Assembly: GCA_947176485.1 (NCBI GenBank) | Contig: CAMWQS010000011.1 | Span: forward strand, 1 to 20,849 | DNA length: 20,849 nt | Source of the DNA: an uncultured Clostridia bacterium | GTDB taxonomy: Bacteria; Bacillota; Clostridia; Christensenellales; Borkfalkiaceae | Direction of reading: 5' to 3' | Shown: piece after piece, positions 20,301-20,849 of the stretch | Layout of the letters: every line of letters starts with the position of its first letter | Numbering within the stretch: the stretch's first letter is position 1 | Translations under genes and position numbers: made by a program | The notes under the pieces: model-generated | What the model saw: only the letters and a program-made list of their open reading frames with translations | What the model was told of the DNA's origin: nothing | Databases searched by the model: none

Positions 20301-20309
20301 AACGGTTAA

Positions 20310-20339
20310 ATTATAAATTGAAGGGCACCGCGTTGTCAA
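20310..20339 (-). promoter_or_regulatory. Promoter of the SDR gene, near-leaderless
   Basis: On the minus strand TTGACA (20339-20334) and TATAAT (20315-20310) are perfect boxes with an 18-bp spacer. Nine bases separate the -10 from ATG 20300, leaving a leader of about 3 nt. Confidence 0.83.
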
Positions 20340-20417
20340 GAAAACGGAAAGTAGCCCAAACCAAATATTACATAATATGTTAATTAATGACAATTTTGAA
20401 TAATTTTACAAATATGC

Positions 20418-20446
20418 TTGACTTAACCCTAAAAATACCGTATTAT
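20418..20446 (+). promoter_or_regulatory. Putative promoter of the terminal lipoprotein gene
   Basis: TTGACT (20418-20423) and TATTAT (20441-20446) are 17 bp apart. Transcription from about 20453 would give a 190-nt leader before the ATG at 20643. A weaker TATAAA lies nearer the gene (around 20620). Confidence 0.6.
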
Positions 20447-20457
20447 ATATTTATATT

Positions 20458-20546
20458 TATGCAAATATAGCACATTTTGAAATTTTTATGCATAAAATGT
20501 GAATAAATATAGTAATATGCAATATGTATGATTATGCATATATGCA
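20458..20546 (+). repeat. Five TATGCA boxes and a CACATTTT/AAAATGTG dyad
   Basis: TATGCA occurs at 20458-20463, 20487-20492, 20516-20521, 20533-20538 and 20541-20546 in an AT-rich stretch. The first three are exactly 29 nt apart. CACATTTT (20471-20478) and AAAATGTG (20494-20501) form an 8-bp inverted repeat between them. These are possible operator sites; AT-rich composition makes chance occurrence of short words plausible. Confidence 0.4.
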
Positions 20547-20551
20547 AAACC

Positions 20552-20600
20552 TAAGGGGTACCCCTTATTGCGTTACACCGTAACGCAATAACAACCCTTA
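20552..20600. promoter_or_regulatory. Two adjoining perfect palindromes in the lipoprotein leader
   Basis: TAAGGGGTACCCCTTA (20552-20567) is a perfect 16-bp palindrome. Overlapping it by 3 nt, TTATTGCGTTAC (20565-20576) and GTAACGCAATAA (20580-20591) form a 12-bp stem with a 3-nt centre. A second CCCTTA at 20595-20600 could pair with TAAGGG (20552-20557) to enclose the second stem. No T-run follows, so they are more likely operators or a leader structure than a terminator. The region 20301-20642 holds no gene. Confidence 0.6.
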
Positions 20601-20642
20601 ATCGCTTAATTAATTCGGTATAAAATTTTTAGGAGATATATT

Positions 20643-20849
20643 ATGAAAAGGCTAACGAAGGCGCTTATAGGCGCCGTATTGGGAACTGTGGCTTTGGGCT
20701 CTGTGGTCGCGTTATCAGGCTGCGAGCACAAGCACGATTGGGCAACGGACTACACCGTCGACAAGGCACCTACTTGTACGGTAGACGGCTCGAAGTCCAT
20801 TCACTGCAGCGGCTGCGACGAAGTAAAGGACGTAACCCCGATTCCCGCA
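20643..20849 (+). CDS. Lipoprotein, truncated by the window end
   Basis: The open frame runs from ATG 20643 to the last base (69 codons) without a stop. The signal peptide ends in lipobox LSGC, so Cys27 would be lipidated and the protein exported. The mature part starts EHKHDWATDYTVDKAPTCTV and contains Cys/His pairs (HxH, then C...C-x-x-C in IHCSGCDE). This resembles the short HxW...TC...G...C..C repeats common in clostridial surface proteins, possibly metal-binding. AGGAGA (20631-20636) is the ribosome binding site. The rest of the protein, and so its function, lies outside the window. Confidence 0.8.
   Translation, partial: MKRLTKALIGAVLGTVALGSVVALSGCEHKHDWATDYTVDKAPTCTVDGSKSIHCSGCDEVKDVTPIPA

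Noticed and set aside
20301..20393. SDR start at 20393, giving a hydrophobic N-terminal extension like a membrane anchor
   Set aside because: The extension covers a perfect TTGACA/TATAAT promoter, and the conserved SDR start MKFTDKVVIITG lies at 20300.
1..20849. tRNA, rRNA, CRISPR arrays, insertion sequences or prophage genes
   Set aside because: I found no cloverleaf, no regularly spaced direct-repeat array and no transposase, integrase or phage protein in any frame.

Overview
The window looks like chromosomal DNA of a Bacillota (Firmicutes) bacterium, most likely an uncultured Clostridia lineage. The evidence is the gene content and order: rpsM-rpsK-rpsD-rpoA-rplQ, then rpmE next to DUF1385/prmC and prfA, and ruvX followed by a DUF1292 gene. 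Shine-Dalgarno sites of the AAGGAGG type, near-consensus sigma-A promoters (TTGACA / TATAAT) and compact hairpin-plus-T terminators fit this. Ribosomal proteins S4 and L31 are both zinc-binding (four-Cys) forms. I saw no rRNA, tRNA, CRISPR array, transposase or phage gene. Assignment below class is inference.

Layout. 110-3032 is the end of the ribosomal/RNA polymerase alpha operon, closed by a terminator. 3162-3711 holds two small paralogous membrane proteins, each with its own strong promoter. 3765-6792 is a minus-strand block: a yfcE phosphodiesterase, a cardiolipin synthase and a medium-chain dehydrogenase relative that has lost its catalytic-zinc ligands. 6944-10415 is a translation cluster: rpmE, a fused DUF1385-PrmC protein, and prfA, the release factor that PrmC methylates. 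10459-12858 holds a DtxR/MntR-type regulator and a DUF2207 membrane protein. 13037-15194 is a MerR/TipAS-like regulator with an ABC exporter, behind a 19-bp-spacer MerR-type promoter. 15218-16076 is an XRE repressor divergent from a small lipoprotein, with repeated TTACACA operators between them. 16195-18421 holds lineage-specific genes: a 112-aa protein, a 308-aa protein, a duplicated RsfA-like DNA-binding protein and a small membrane protein. 18557-19480 is a hairpin-rich leader or RNA followed by ruvX and DUF1292. 19524-20300 is a short-chain dehydrogenase. The window ends inside a lipoprotein gene behind a palindrome-rich leader.

The least ordinary signals lie between genes. Two copies of a ~120-nt element with covarying terminal and internal stems flank the DUF1385-prmC gene. 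A second, ~55-60-nt hairpin-headed repeat pair flanks the DUF2207 gene. A 135-nt multi-hairpin candidate RNA precedes ruvX. Several genes without a Shine-Dalgarno site have the -10 box only 6-11 nt before the ATG, which predicts leaderless or near-leaderless mRNAs, whereas the ribosomal genes have strong Shine-Dalgarno sites. All functional calls come from reading motifs by eye; no database search was run.
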